Positions 8,053 to 17,120 are shown, counted from the first letter of the stretch. The stretch is 38,801 bases of DNA from Olavius sp. associated proteobacterium Delta 1 (GCA_902749685.1 CACVKW010000746.1:1-38801), one strand, 5' to 3'. Numbers and translations are program-made. Notes: generated by a model not told the origin, from the sequence alone.

Positions 8053-9615
8053 TTAGGGTCGCACCCCATTTTTAGGTGTGGGCCCCAGTTCGGTCTCCAG
8101 ATAGTTCTGGGCAGCTTCGACGAGATTGCACAGCCGCGACCTCGTTTCACGCGGATCAATGATATCCTCCACAGCAAAAGCTTCGGCGGTCCTGAATGGA
8201 GATTCATAAGAACGAATCTCGGTCTCAATTTCCCGCCGTCTCTTTTCAGGATCATTGCTGGCTTCGATTTCACGTTTGAAAGCAGCCGCAACCCCGCCTT
8301 CGATGGGAATCGATCCGAACTCGGCCGACGGCCAGGCAATGCGGTAGCACAGGCGGTTATTGACATAATTTAACGCCCCCGCCATACCGTAGCACTTGCG
8401 GATGATAACCGTAAAGCGCGGAACGGTGGCCTGCATCCCGACGTGCATTGCCCGCATGCCGGCCCGCAGGGTGCCCATCGCTTCGGCCTTGGGACCGATC
8501 ATGAACCCGGGTACATCCACTAAAAAGACCAGGGGGATATGAAATTGATCACAGACTTCACAAAAATGCCCCATTTTGTCGGAATCCCGAGCATCCGGTG
8601 CTCCCGCATTGACTCTGGGGTTGTTGGCCACGATACCCACCGGATAACCGTTTAGCCGGGCCAAACCCGTAATGGCAGCCAGACCGTAGGTTGGCTGGAT
8701 CTCGAAAAAACTGTTGCGGTCAAAGACCAACTCGATGATCCGCCGCATGTCGTATGGTTTCATCCGGTTGCGGGGCACAATGGACAGCAATTCTTCCTCC
8801 CAGCGATCCACAGGATCGGCGGTGGATACGTAAGGCGGCATCTGCCAGACATTTTGGGGCATATAGCTTAAGAAACGCTTGATCTGGGCGAAGGCTTCTT
8901 CTTCAGAGCCTGCGGCATTGTCGATCGTACCGGCCTGATTTACGGCAATCTGCGCTCCGCCTAGCTCCTCTTTGCTGATTATCTTGGATAGCGCTCGCTC
9001 AACAACCGGAGGTCCGGCCGCAAAGAGCTGAGACGTACCGCGCACCATGACCGAAAAATGAGACATGACGGCCCGGCCCGCCGGCCCGCCGGCAGTCGCC
9101 CCCAGCACAGCCGAGGCAACCGGTACCAGGCCCAAAAGCTGCATGGCGCGCTCGTATCCGTCCTTGGCCGGCAGACGTTTGAACTTTGATTTTAAAGCTG
9201 ACGCGACGTTGGCGCCGGTTCCATCAATCAGGTTGATCTGCGGAATTCGCAGCTCTCTAGCCAAGTCCTCTACGAATCCCCCCTGACCGCCTTTACGGCG
9301 CACAAGCCCGGCACTGGATCCGCCTCTTACTGTAAAATCCTCTCCGCCAACGGCTACCCAGCGACCGTCAATTTTACCCAATCCCATGACATAGGGCGCG
9401 GGAATAATGTCCTTGAATTTGCCATCTTCCCAGGTTGCGTCCCCGCAGAGCTGACCGATTTCCTGGAAGGATTCTCTATCGAGCAAGGCGTCGATACGTT
9501 CCCGTATCGTTAGCTTACCGGCCTTGTGATGGCGGGCAACCCGTTCCTCGCCCCCAAGCTGGAGGGACTTATGACGTCGCAGTTGAAGCTCTTTTACTTC
9601 CGGTTCCCAACTCAT
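8053..9615 (-). CDS. acyl-CoA carboxylase, carboxyltransferase (beta) subunit
   Basis: A 520-residue crotonase-fold carboxyltransferase of the propionyl-/methylcrotonyl-/geranyl-CoA carboxylase family. It would move a carboxyl group from biotin to an acyl-CoA. N- and C-terminal carboxyltransferase halves are both present. Typical segments are AGKLTIRERIDALLD near residue 33, GGSSAGLVRRKGGQGG, an oxyanion-type GGPAGR in the first half, and PLVFLVDVPGFMIGP with the Gly-Ala-rich GMAGALNY in the second. No biotin carboxylase or biotin carrier is encoded in the window, so the partners must be elsewhere. AAGGAG precedes the ATG. It is the first gene of the minus-strand block and has its own likely promoter at 9677-9706. 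Confidence 0.92.
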   Translation of the reverse strand: MSWEPEVKELQLRRHKSLQLGGEERVARHHKAGKLTIRERIDALLDRESFQEIGQLCGDATWEDGKFKDIIPAPYVMGLGKIDGRWVAVGGEDFTVRGGSSAGLVRRKGGQGGFVEDLARELRIPQINLIDGTGANVASALKSKFKRLPAKDGYERAMQLLGLVPVASAVLGATAGGPAGRAVMSHFSVMVRGTSQLFAAGPPVVERALSKIISKEELGGAQIAVNQAGTIDNAAGSEEEAFAQIKRFLSYMPQNVWQMPPYVSTADPVDRWEEELLSIVPRNRMKPYDMRRIIELVFDRNSFFEIQPTYGLAAITGLARLNGYPVGIVANNPRVNAGAPDARDSDKMGHFCEVCDQFHIPLVFLVDVPGFMIGPKAEAMGTLRAGMRAMHVGMQATVPRFTVIIRKCYGMAGALNYVNNRLCYRIAWPSAEFGSIPIEGGVAAAFKREIEASNDPEKRRREIETEIRSYESPFRTAEAFAVEDIIDPRETRSRLCNLVEAAQNYLETELGPTPKNGVRP

Positions 9616-9675
9616 TTATACCATCTCCTTTTCTAAGATACTTTCAACACCTCACGATGCTCTGTAATCGCCATT

Positions 9676-9706
9676 ATCTCTAAAAGAGATTGGGAATTGG
9701 TGTCAA
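9676..9706 (-). promoter_or_regulatory. likely promoter with overlapping palindrome for the carboxyltransferase block
   Basis: On the minus strand TTGACA (9701-9706) is followed after 18 bases by TAGAGA (9677-9682). The -10 region overlaps the palindrome ATCTCT-AAA-AGAGAT (9676-9690), which would be well placed for a repressor. Transcription would begin about 55 bases before the carboxyltransferase start. Confidence 0.45.
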
Positions 9707-9888
9707 GCTATTTTTCTTCATTTACACTTTAGATTCTGCGGCCGCTGTGCTAAGAATATAGAATGGATCGATGTGGTCCCAGGGGCAGCGGCTCCGGTGC
9801 CATTGCCCGCTGGTTACACTTTTTATCCCATTGGACTGTTTGACAGCATATATGACCCTGTCAGGCCGGAGAAAGCATACCCAACGTT

Positions 9889-11070
9889 ATGAAAAAAGTA
9901 CAGACTGGAATAGAAAGACTGATCAAAGAACCCGGGCTATGGATCTCACAGGAGCGCATCGGACTTTTGTGCAATCCAGCCTCGGTGGACAGCCGCCTTA
10001 ACCATTCGTGCCAGGTGATTGATCAAACATTCCCGCATCAGCAAAAGGCCCTGTACTCGCCCCAGCATGGCTTCTTCGCCGAAAAACAGGATAACATGAT
10101 CGAATCGGAGGACCTGTTGGATCCGGTTTTGCAGATCCCGGTTTTCAGCCTCTATGGAAAATCACGCAAACCCGATGCCCGGATGTACGAGCCGATTGAT
10201 ATCTTGCTGGTAGACCTGCAGGATGTCGGTACCCGGGTGTACACCTTCATTTACACGCTTTCCTACTGCCTGGAAGCGGCCAGAGAATACGGCGTGCGGG
10301 TTATCATCCTCGATCGCCCCAACCCGATAAATGGGATCCAGGTCGAGGGCAACTGCCTGGCAGCGGATTGTGCATCCTTTGTCGGCCGCTACCCGATCCC
10401 CATGCGCCATGGGTTAACGATCGGAGAACTGGCCAGATTATTCAACGATTACTTTGCGATCGGCTGTGATCTGGAAGTGATCACAATGAACGGTTGGAAG
10501 CGCGACATGCTGTTTGATGACACCGGACTTCCCTGGGTTGCACCCTCGCCCAATTTACCCACGCCGGTATCGACTATGGTCTACCCCGGCCAGGTTTTAT
10601 TGGAAGGCACCAATATATCGGAAGGACGCGGCACGACCCAGCCCTTTGAACTGTTTGGCGCTCCTTACATCGATGTGGCAAAATTGATATCTGCCCTGGG
10701 AAACACAAAATTCCCCGGCGCAATTCTCAGACCCGCGGTGTTTGAACCGACTTCGAATAAGTGGCAGGCAACACCCTGTAAGGGTTTTCAGATTCACGTC
10801 ACCGATCCCGCGCAATTCCAGCCCTACGCCACAACCCTGCACCTTATCCGGGCGGTCATCTCAAACCATGCCGAACAATTTGAATGGAAATCGCCCCCTT
10901 ACGAATATGAGTATGAAAGAATGCCCATTGATCTGATCATCGGCGACCGCAGTATTCGTGAGCGTCTGGAGAACCTTGACCCCATTGAGGAAATTGAAGC
11001 CGACTGGCAGGAAGAGCTCAATCGGTTTAAAGATATGCGCCGCGATTTTTATTTGTATGAAAAAGAATAG
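9889..11070 (+). CDS. namZ: DUF1343 / NamZ-like exo-beta-N-acetylmuramidase (GH171 family)
   Basis: A 393-residue DUF1343 protein. Characterised members (NamZ, family GH171) remove N-acetylmuramic acid from the non-reducing ends of peptidoglycan fragments. Visible family features are SPQHGFFAEKQDN near residue 60, DLQDVGTRVYTFIYTL, DRPNPINGIQVEGN and LLEGTNISEGRGTTQPFE. The N terminus has no hydrophobic signal, so the protein seems cytoplasmic, unlike secreted Gram-positive NamZ. No clear Shine-Dalgarno sequence precedes the ATG; GGAG is 17 bases away. A MurU-AmgK fusion 4.2 kb downstream on the same strand would use the released MurNAc, supporting a recycling role. The gene symbol rests on family membership only. 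Confidence 0.85.
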   Translation: MKKVQTGIERLIKEPGLWISQERIGLLCNPASVDSRLNHSCQVIDQTFPHQQKALYSPQHGFFAEKQDNMIESEDLLDPVLQIPVFSLYGKSRKPDARMYEPIDILLVDLQDVGTRVYTFIYTLSYCLEAAREYGVRVIILDRPNPINGIQVEGNCLAADCASFVGRYPIPMRHGLTIGELARLFNDYFAIGCDLEVITMNGWKRDMLFDDTGLPWVAPSPNLPTPVSTMVYPGQVLLEGTNISEGRGTTQPFELFGAPYIDVAKLISALGNTKFPGAILRPAVFEPTSNKWQATPCKGFQIHVTDPAQFQPYATTLHLIRAVISNHAEQFEWKSPPYEYEYERMPIDLIIGDRSIRERLENLDPIEEIEADWQEELNRFKDMRRDFYLYEKE

Positions 11071-11161
11071 GTATAACTCGTAACACTTTTAACCAATAAC
11101 TCAAAGACAGCCATCCTTCACCGTGCGCCGTGCGCCTTATGCCGAATGCCTGTCAGTTACA

Positions 11162-11210
11162 GCAACCAGAGGCCAGAAACCAGTGACCAGCAACCAGCAA
11201 CCAGAGACCA
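11162..11210. repeat. seven tandem heptamers, consensus GCAACCA
   Basis: Seven consecutive 7-bp units with no indel, all matching GNRRCCA: GCAACCA, GAGGCCA, GAAACCA, GTGACCA, GCAACCA, GCAACCA, GAGACCA. The array lies immediately before the RNase H start and is open in that frame, which makes the gene look longer than it is. Confidence 0.9.
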
Positions 11211-11224
11211 AAGACTGGACCCGC

Positions 11225-11884
11225 ATGTGGTTCAAGGCGAACAAGGTCTGGATGGCCGTTGACTCTCAGGGAAAACCGGATATCAAAGACGGCAAGGTTC
11301 TGATCAAGTACCAGCTTAAACAGGATTATGAGTACTGGGTTAATCAAAACAATGTAAGCCCCATTGACTCCCCGCCGCCGAAAACAAAAATCCATCAAAA
11401 ACGCAAAACGGGCAAGAAAAAATCCGCCAAAGGTAAGGCCTCCGACGAGGCGACGCCCTGGGATCAAGCGGCGTATGAGGATAAAGTTTGCATATTTACC
11501 GACGGTGCATCTTCGGGCAATCCGGGACCTTCCGGTATCGGGGTGCTGCTGCGTTACGGCGGACATGAAAAAGAAATTTCTCAATTCATCGGGAATGCCA
11601 CCAATAACATCGCCGAGCTTAAAGCTATCCAGGCCGGGCTGTCAGCTATGAAAAACACGGATATCCCTGTCAGGCTATTTACCGACAGTAAATACGCATA
11701 CGGACTCCTGGTGTTGGGTTGGAAGCCCAGAAAAAATCAGGAGATTGTCGATTCCATCAAAAAAGCAATCACCAAATTTAAAGATCTAAAAATTATTAAG
11801 GTTAAAGGCCATTCCGGCCATGGAGGCAACGAAAAAGCTGATTTTCTGGCAACCTCGGCCGTCAAGAAGGCTCAAAGCGAGTAA
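11225..11884 (+). CDS. ribonuclease HI family protein with N-terminal extension
   Basis: A 219-residue protein with an RNase H fold in the last ~135 residues. It would cleave the RNA strand of RNA-DNA hybrids. The four acidic catalytic residues are in place: D93 (FTDGASSGNPG), E131 (NNIAELKA), D154 (FTDSKYAYG) and D206 (NEKADFLA). Ahead of it are ~45 residues (KVWMAVDSQGKPDIKDG) and a Lys-rich linker (about 54-72), which could help nucleic-acid binding. The frame stays open upstream to 11123, but that part is the heptamer array, so I start at the ATG at 11225. No strong ribosome-binding site is visible, and the start could be slightly different. Confidence 0.88.
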   Translation: MWFKANKVWMAVDSQGKPDIKDGKVLIKYQLKQDYEYWVNQNNVSPIDSPPPKTKIHQKRKTGKKKSAKGKASDEATPWDQAAYEDKVCIFTDGASSGNPGPSGIGVLLRYGGHEKEISQFIGNATNNIAELKAIQAGLSAMKNTDIPVRLFTDSKYAYGLLVLGWKPRKNQEIVDSIKKAITKFKDLKIIKVKGHSGHGGNEKADFLATSAVKKAQSE

Positions 11885-11973
11885 CTTGGCGTTCATGAAT
11901 GATTTTTTGCCCATGCTGAACGAAGTGTCTCATTCTGGCTAATTGGATCCGATTTGCCGGATTTGAACATGAA

Positions 11974-12001
11974 GAGCCCGACATACCAAGCTGCCGGGCT
12001 C
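11974..12001 (-). terminator. hairpin downstream of the small membrane protein gene
   Basis: GAGCCCG pairs perfectly with CGGGCTC across a 14-nt loop, about 27 bp past the stop of the minus-strand gene at 12028. Only a weak T-rich stretch follows, so termination is probable but not certain. It could also serve the RNase H transcript from the other side. Confidence 0.45.
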
Positions 12002-12027
12002 CCAATGTTAAGAATATCGCCTTGTTG

Positions 12028-12306
12028 CTATTCTTTTTTTAAGGATTCGATTTCATCCTTCAGCTCAGAGATTTCTTGCCGGTATTTTTCAACTTCTTCC
12101 GTGGTTTCAGCTTCAGTCTCTGCGGTCTCCTCATTCGACCAGCTATCTTTGAGTTCATCAACACCAAGGTAGATGGCCAGAGCACCGCCGAGCAAAAGCA
12201 TGATGGGGATCGTACCGGCCACAACAGTCAGAAATTGCGGAAACCAGGCCACAATCCCAATCAATCCAAGTATCGCTGCGATTGCACCGCCAATTAATGT
12301 CTTCAT
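12028..12306 (-). CDS. small membrane protein with C-terminal coiled coil
   Basis: A 92-residue protein. Two hydrophobic helices (about residues 3-20 and 26-48) are followed by an acidic linker (SNEETAETEAETTEE). A short coiled coil comes last (EKYRQEISELKDEIESLKKE), with Leu/Ile at heptad spacing. I start at the ATG at 12306, which has a strong AAGGAGGT upstream, not at the longer reading. It is the only minus-strand gene in this block, so it has its own promoter in the AT-rich spacer above it. The layout suggests a membrane-anchored oligomer, but I recognise no family and assign no function. Confidence 0.8.
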   Translation of the reverse strand: MKTLIGGAIAAILGLIGIVAWFPQFLTVVAGTIPIMLLLGGALAIYLGVDELKDSWSNEETAETEAETTEEVEKYRQEISELKDEIESLKKE

Positions 12307-12555
12307 ATAGTGTAAACCTCCTTTCACATGAAATGAATAAAAATAATTATCTGATCAGGCCAAAATGACCAAGCTTTAGGTGTTGAAAAAAACCAGTTTT
12401 AGATAAATTTGAAAATTAACATAACATAGTATGATGTGCAAGCCAATAAAATATTGCAAACTAGATGCTATACTGTTATTTTTAAAGGTAATTATTGAAA
12501 AAAAGGTAGCGGCAAATTTCATATTGCCGACATGCAACGGCATAAATATCGCCAG
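12307..12555. other. AT-rich spacer, no gene seen
   Basis: An AT-rich stretch between the divergent small membrane protein gene and the inverted-repeat element before plsB. It has several A/T runs and should contain the promoter of the minus-strand gene, but I cannot pick a convincing one. No heptamer array is present. Confidence 0.5.
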
Positions 12556-12656
12556 CTAATACCTGAATTTTGCATGTATTCTTACCAACGATGCAAAAGC
12601 GTGTATACCGGTAGGCTCTGCCAAGCGAAGTTGACTGGAAAAAATTCAGGTATTAG
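12556..12656. repeat. 101-bp element with perfect 16-bp terminal inverted repeats before plsB
   Basis: CTAATACCTGAATTTT at 12556-12571 is the exact reverse complement of 12641-12656. Inside, TTTTGCAT pairs with ATGCAAAA (about 12568-12598), and GGTAG pairs with CTGCC around a 3-nt loop (12611-12623). The whole could fold as a closed multi-stem structure ending 24 bp before the plsB ATG. It could be a structured 5' leader or a MITE-like insertion; no flanking target duplication is visible. Confidence 0.75.
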
Positions 12657-12680
12657 AAAAGCTCCTCACAGAATCCGGAC

Positions 12681-15320
12681 ATGACGACAAAGAAGACCAT
12701 AACTCCGCCGGGCGGCAGCGCGACATCGCAAAGTTTGATCGGCAAAATTTTGCAAGGTACCCACGATCATTATACCTGTCTGCTGCCGGATAACATTGGC
12801 AGATTCACGGGCCTGCTCCTGAAGCTATTCTACTCCGGGATAAAGGTGGACAAAGAGCAGACCGAAACGATCCGGCAGCTGGATAAAAATGCGATTGTGG
12901 TATATGTAACCAAATTCAAAAGCTATTTCGAATATCTTTTGTACTATAGCCGCTATCGCCAGGAAGATCTGCCCCATCCCCAGATCGGATTTGACTACAA
13001 AGTATATCTGTGGCAGCCGTTCTCACGCATTCTTAGAATTTTATTGGCCCGGCTGGATTTCTTTATTCGGCACCAATCGCTGCCCGATCCTTATGAACGC
13101 GGGTACTTCAAGCAAGAATTGATCAACGGGCGCAGCGGTCTCTTGTCACTGGTCGGCAAAAAAGGATTCTACCGTCGATTTGTCAAAGCCCAGACTGATC
13201 CGATTCAATACCTGGTAGAAACACAGAAGTCCGTTGACCGGCCAATTTATCTAATCCCGCAGTTGATATTTTTCAGCAAAACCGCCCGTCGCGAAATCCC
13301 GACCCTGATCGATATCCTGTTCGGACCCGAAGATAAACCCGGCACACTCAGGCGCCTGTTTACCCTATTTAAAAATCCCGGCAAGGTTTTTGTGGAAGTA
13401 TCCAAACCGGTCAATCTGCAAAGCTACCTGCAGTCCGACCAACTCCGGCCCCAGACGACGGAATATCAGTCATTAATACTGCGAAGGGATCTGCTGGTTC
13501 AACTCAATCGCCACCGTCAAAGTATTACCGGACCGATTCGCAAGTCCAAAGAGGAGTTAAAAGAAAGTATTCTAACCAATGATCGCTTGAAAGAATACAT
13601 GAATCGCTATGCCGAAAGCCGCAATATCTCCATTCACGAGGTGCACCGCAAGGCCGATGGCTACCTGGAGGAAATCGCCGCCAATTATAAGCCGGCTTTC
13701 ATAAAGATTGCATCGGTCATTGTGGGATGGATCACTCGGAACATGTTCGACGGCGTGGCTGTGAATTATAGAGTTCTCAATCAGGTGAAGCAAAAGGCGC
13801 TTAATGGCCCTCTCCTCCTGATCCCCTGTCACAAAAGCCACATTGATTACCTGATCTTGGATTACGTCCTGTACAACAACAACATGCCGGTGCCCCATAT
13901 TGCCGCCGGGAAAAACCTGTCATTCTGGCCGATGGGCCCCATATTCCGCAGCGGTGGTGCCTTTTTCCTGCGTCGCACTTTCGGGGGCGCTGTGCTCTAC
14001 TCAAAAGTATTCGCCGAATACATCCACAAGCTGCTCCAGGAAGGTTATAACATCGAGCAGTTTATCGAAGGCGGCAGAAGTCGCACCGGCAAGCTGCTGA
14101 TGCCCAAACTCGGTCTGTTGTCGATTCTGGTCAACGCCTACAAGATCGGCGCCTGTGATGACATGCTGATCGTGCCCATTTATATCGGATATGACAGAAT
14201 TGTCGAAGAGAAATCATATCTGCACGAACTTGGCGGCGGTCAGAAGGAATCGGAAAATATTTTACAGGTTATTCAGGCCCGCAAATTTTTAAAAAAACGT
14301 TACGGCAAAATATACATTCAATTCCATGAACCCATTTCCCTGAATAAGCTGCAGCGCATTTATGATCGCCCATTGGCAGAGATGAATTCCAAAGAGCAAA
14401 ACCGCCTGATCAGAGATCTAGGTTATCAGGTCATCAACGCCATCAATCGAGTAACGGTTGTCACACCGCATGCCGTTGTGGCCAGTGCCATACTTAACTT
14501 TTCAACGGATACGTTTTCATTCAGCGAATTGCTGGCAGTCAATGAGATCTATCTGAGATATCTGACCGCCCAAAACGCCAAATTGGCCGACACCCTGGTT
14601 TCCGACCACCTGCGGGTTTTTGAACAGGTGGTCGATTTATATTGCCAGCGAAAGTTCATCGAGCCCCTGGCAAAGGGCAAGGAAAATAATTCGACCGATA
14701 GGCATTTTTTAATCAATAAAAGCAGAAGACTGAACCTGGAATATTATAAAAACAATTGTATCGCCTTTTTTATTCCGGCCGCGTACACGGCAATGGCCAT
14801 TCTGGAAAAAGATGCTTTTCGGTTTTCAGCCTCCGAGCTCCATACCGGTTTTGAATTCTGGCAGGATTTTTTCAAGTATGAATTCGCCTATGATGTTGAA
14901 AACAGACCGGAATATAATGTCCGCAAAAGCATCAAGGCCTTCATCGACAATGCCGTCGTGGTGCCGCATAAAACGTTGCCCGGCACTTATGATATTACGC
15001 CGGCAGCCCTGCGCAAACTAAACCTTTTTTCCCTCTTTCTTAAAACCTATTTTGAATCATACTGGATCGTGCTCAGCTACTACAAGCGCAATCCACAAAG
15101 TTCAACAAAGCCCAAAGACCGTCTCAAAAAAATTGCCGCCCGAGGCAACCGCATGTATAAACGCAAGGAAATCGATCGCAAAGAAGCGCTGTCCAAGGTC
15201 AGCTATCAAAATGCCGTGGAGTTCTTCACGAGCAAAGGGATCAAAGGATCCGACGATACAAAAAAAATCGAAGTTTATGCAGAAGCCATCCAAAAAGCGT
15301 TGAAGCATTTACGGCCATGA
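12681..15320 (+). CDS. plsB: glycerol-3-phosphate 1-O-acyltransferase
   Basis: An 879-residue membrane-associated enzyme that acylates sn-glycerol-3-phosphate at position 1, the first step of phospholipid synthesis. The four acyltransferase blocks are clear. The HX4D box is CHKSHIDY, with H384 and D389. GGAFFLRR is next, then FIEGGRSRTGK near 461-471, then IVPIYIGYD. Length fits the large PlsB family (E. coli about 800) rather than PlsY or plant-type enzymes. No Shine-Dalgarno sequence is visible before the ATG; instead a 101-bp inverted-repeat element ends 24 bp upstream. The stop overlaps the start of the MurU-AmgK gene by 4 bp, so the two are translationally coupled. Confidence 0.95.
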   Translation: MTTKKTITPPGGSATSQSLIGKILQGTHDHYTCLLPDNIGRFTGLLLKLFYSGIKVDKEQTETIRQLDKNAIVVYVTKFKSYFEYLLYYSRYRQEDLPHPQIGFDYKVYLWQPFSRILRILLARLDFFIRHQSLPDPYERGYFKQELINGRSGLLSLVGKKGFYRRFVKAQTDPIQYLVETQKSVDRPIYLIPQLIFFSKTARREIPTLIDILFGPEDKPGTLRRLFTLFKNPGKVFVEVSKPVNLQSYLQSDQLRPQTTEYQSLILRRDLLVQLNRHRQSITGPIRKSKEELKESILTNDRLKEYMNRYAESRNISIHEVHRKADGYLEEIAANYKPAFIKIASVIVGWITRNMFDGVAVNYRVLNQVKQKALNGPLLLIPCHKSHIDYLILDYVLYNNNMPVPHIAAGKNLSFWPMGPIFRSGGAFFLRRTFGGAVLYSKVFAEYIHKLLQEGYNIEQFIEGGRSRTGKLLMPKLGLLSILVNAYKIGACDDMLIVPIYIGYDRIVEEKSYLHELGGGQKESENILQVIQARKFLKKRYGKIYIQFHEPISLNKLQRIYDRPLAEMNSKEQNRLIRDLGYQVINAINRVTVVTPHAVVASAILNFSTDTFSFSELLAVNEIYLRYLTAQNAKLADTLVSDHLRVFEQVVDLYCQRKFIEPLAKGKENNSTDRHFLINKSRRLNLEYYKNNCIAFFIPAAYTAMAILEKDAFRFSASELHTGFEFWQDFFKYEFAYDVENRPEYNVRKSIKAFIDNAVVVPHKTLPGTYDITPAALRKLNLFSLFLKTYFESYWIVLSYYKRNPQSSTKPKDRLKKIAARGNRMYKRKEIDRKEALSKVSYQNAVEFFTSKGIKGSDDTKKIEVYAEAIQKALKHLRP

Positions 15321-17029
15321 AAGCAATGATACTGGCCGCCGGGTACGGTACCCGCTTACGGCCTTATACCGATCACACGCCGAAACCCCTGTTTTCCATC
15401 GCCGGTCGTCCGCTGCTCGATGAGATCATCCGCCGTCTTCAAAAAGCCGGCTGCAAAGCCGTAATCATCAATACCCACCATTTGCACGCGCAAATCGAGG
15501 CCTTTGTGGCCGATCAAAATTTCAGTCTCGAAATATATACCCGCCATGAACCGGAAATACTCGGTACCGGGGGTGCTATAAAAAACGTGTCTGATTTCTG
15601 GGATGATCAACCCTTCATGGTCATTAATGCCGACATCATTGCAGATATCGATCTGACAGAAATCTATGACGGGCACTGCCGCCATCAACCGCCAGCCACA
15701 CTGGTTCTATGTGATGATCCCAAATTTAACAGCGTGATCGTCGAGCAAAATAAATGGATTACGGGATTTTCCGACCAATCCCGCGGTGGCGACCCAACGA
15801 CTGGCAGTCTCCTGACCTTTACCGGGGTCCAGGTACTGGATCCGCTGGTATTGGATTATATTCCGGCCGGCCGGCCTTACAGCAGCATCGATGCGTTCAA
15901 AAAAATTTTGGCGCAAGGCAAAAAGCTGGCGGCCATTGTCGTGCCCAAAAATCGCTGGCAGGATATCGGAACCCCGACAAGCTACCGCCAGGCAGCGATT
16001 GACAGGGCGGTGCCGCTGGCATTTGAAGCAGCATTCCCGGCTGCCGGCAACCAGCCGGTCGATCGTATAAAACTCAAAGGGGATGGATCCCAAAGGCAAT
16101 GGTACCGATTGAAAACCAGGCAGGGCTCTCTTATAATGGTCGACCATGGTATCCGGCAAACACGATTGACATCGGAGGTCGATTCGTTTGTACAGCTGGG
16201 AGAACATCTTTACCGCCAGGGGGTGTCCGTGCCCAAAATATATTTCTACGATACCTTCTGCGGGCTTGTTTTTCTTGAGGATTTAGGTGATGATCATCTG
16301 CAGCAATCAGTGAAAACAACGGATGACCCGCAGGCAATTATCAAGCAATACCAATCCGTCATCGATCAGCTTATATCGATGTCCCGGCTCGGTGCCGAAA
16401 AGTTCGACCAAAACTGGACCTATCAAACTCCGGCCTACGATCAGAAACTGATCCTTGAAAAAGAATGCCGTTATTTTCAGGAGGCGTTTTTAAACGGCTA
16501 TCTCGCATACGAGATCCGATTCAAAGATTTAGAGCCTGAATTTACTTTGCTGGCCGGCAACACCCTGCAGAATCCGACGATTGGATTTATGCACCGGGAC
16601 ATGCAGTCGCGCAACATCATGCTCAGAGACAACACCGTTTTCTTTATCGATTTCCAGGCTGGACGCATGGGCCCGATTCAATATGATCTGGCCTCCCTTT
16701 TAATCGACCCTTACGTGGAATTGCCGCAGCGTCTGCAGGACCGGTTGTTGGACTACAGCATTGAAATGCTGTCGCAAACAACTTCGATAGCGCCGGACAA
16801 ATTTCGGACCTGTTATCACTACTGCACCTTAACCCGCAACCTGCAAATCCTGGGCGCTTTTGCATATTTGAGCAAAGTTGCCGGCAAAAAACATTTTGAA
16901 CAATACATACCGGCAGCACTGAGAACCCTCAAGTCGAATCTCACTGCCGGCGATCACAATGAATTTCCCCGTTTGACCGCAGCGGCAGAAAGGGTTTACA
17001 GTCATTTGATGAAGACCGGTAAAATTTAG
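15317..17029 (+). CDS. fused MurU-like nucleotidyltransferase and AmgK-like sugar kinase
   Basis: A 570-residue two-domain protein. Residues 1 to ~235 form a sugar-1-phosphate nucleotidyltransferase (AAGYGTRLRPYT at 7-18, TPKPL, NADI, RWQDIGTP). Residues ~250-570 form an aminoglycoside-phosphotransferase-type kinase: FLEDLGDDHL, then HRDMQSRN with H426 and catalytic D428, then FIDFQAGRMGP with metal-binding D445. In Pseudomonas, AmgK makes MurNAc-1-phosphate and MurU converts it to UDP-MurNAc, bypassing de novo synthesis; they are separate adjacent genes. Here one chain would do both. Other sugars (for example GlcNAc) are possible. The gene overlaps plsB by 4 bp. NamZ upstream on the same strand would supply MurNAc. 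Confidence 0.85.
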   Translation: MKAMILAAGYGTRLRPYTDHTPKPLFSIAGRPLLDEIIRRLQKAGCKAVIINTHHLHAQIEAFVADQNFSLEIYTRHEPEILGTGGAIKNVSDFWDDQPFMVINADIIADIDLTEIYDGHCRHQPPATLVLCDDPKFNSVIVEQNKWITGFSDQSRGGDPTTGSLLTFTGVQVLDPLVLDYIPAGRPYSSIDAFKKILAQGKKLAAIVVPKNRWQDIGTPTSYRQAAIDRAVPLAFEAAFPAAGNQPVDRIKLKGDGSQRQWYRLKTRQGSLIMVDHGIRQTRLTSEVDSFVQLGEHLYRQGVSVPKIYFYDTFCGLVFLEDLGDDHLQQSVKTTDDPQAIIKQYQSVIDQLISMSRLGAEKFDQNWTYQTPAYDQKLILEKECRYFQEAFLNGYLAYEIRFKDLEPEFTLLAGNTLQNPTIGFMHRDMQSRNIMLRDNTVFFIDFQAGRMGPIQYDLASLLIDPYVELPQRLQDRLLDYSIEMLSQTTSIAPDKFRTCYHYCTLTRNLQILGAFAYLSKVAGKKHFEQYIPAALRTLKSNLTAGDHNEFPRLTAAAERVYSHLMKTGKI

Positions 17030-17060
17030 CAACTAGCCACTTTAGCCGGTGAAGGCGGAA

Positions 17061-17102
17061 TTGAATATTTGTGGGAGTCGTTTCGCTCTGTCATTTTAAA
17101 AT
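17061..17102. repeat. 42-bp spacer element, copy 1
   Basis: It begins TTGAATATTT, has a TGGRRGTCGYTWCGCTC core and ends GTCATTTTAAAAT. A near copy, about seven mismatches and one indel, lies at 22883-22923 upstream of thpR. In both spacers the element is followed by the motif CCTTAAATATTCAATATTCA in the other orientation, so the spacer has inverted ends. Confidence 0.7.
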
Positions 17103-17120
17103 CGATCCGCCGGAGGCCGA

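Noticed and set aside
8019..8366. Longer N terminus for the TauE-like gene
   Set aside because: The extra codons overlap the end of the carboxyltransferase gene in another frame and show no membrane helices or TSUP motif.
11123..11224. Longer N terminus for RNase H
   Set aside because: The codons are the GCAACCA heptamer array, not protein-like sequence.
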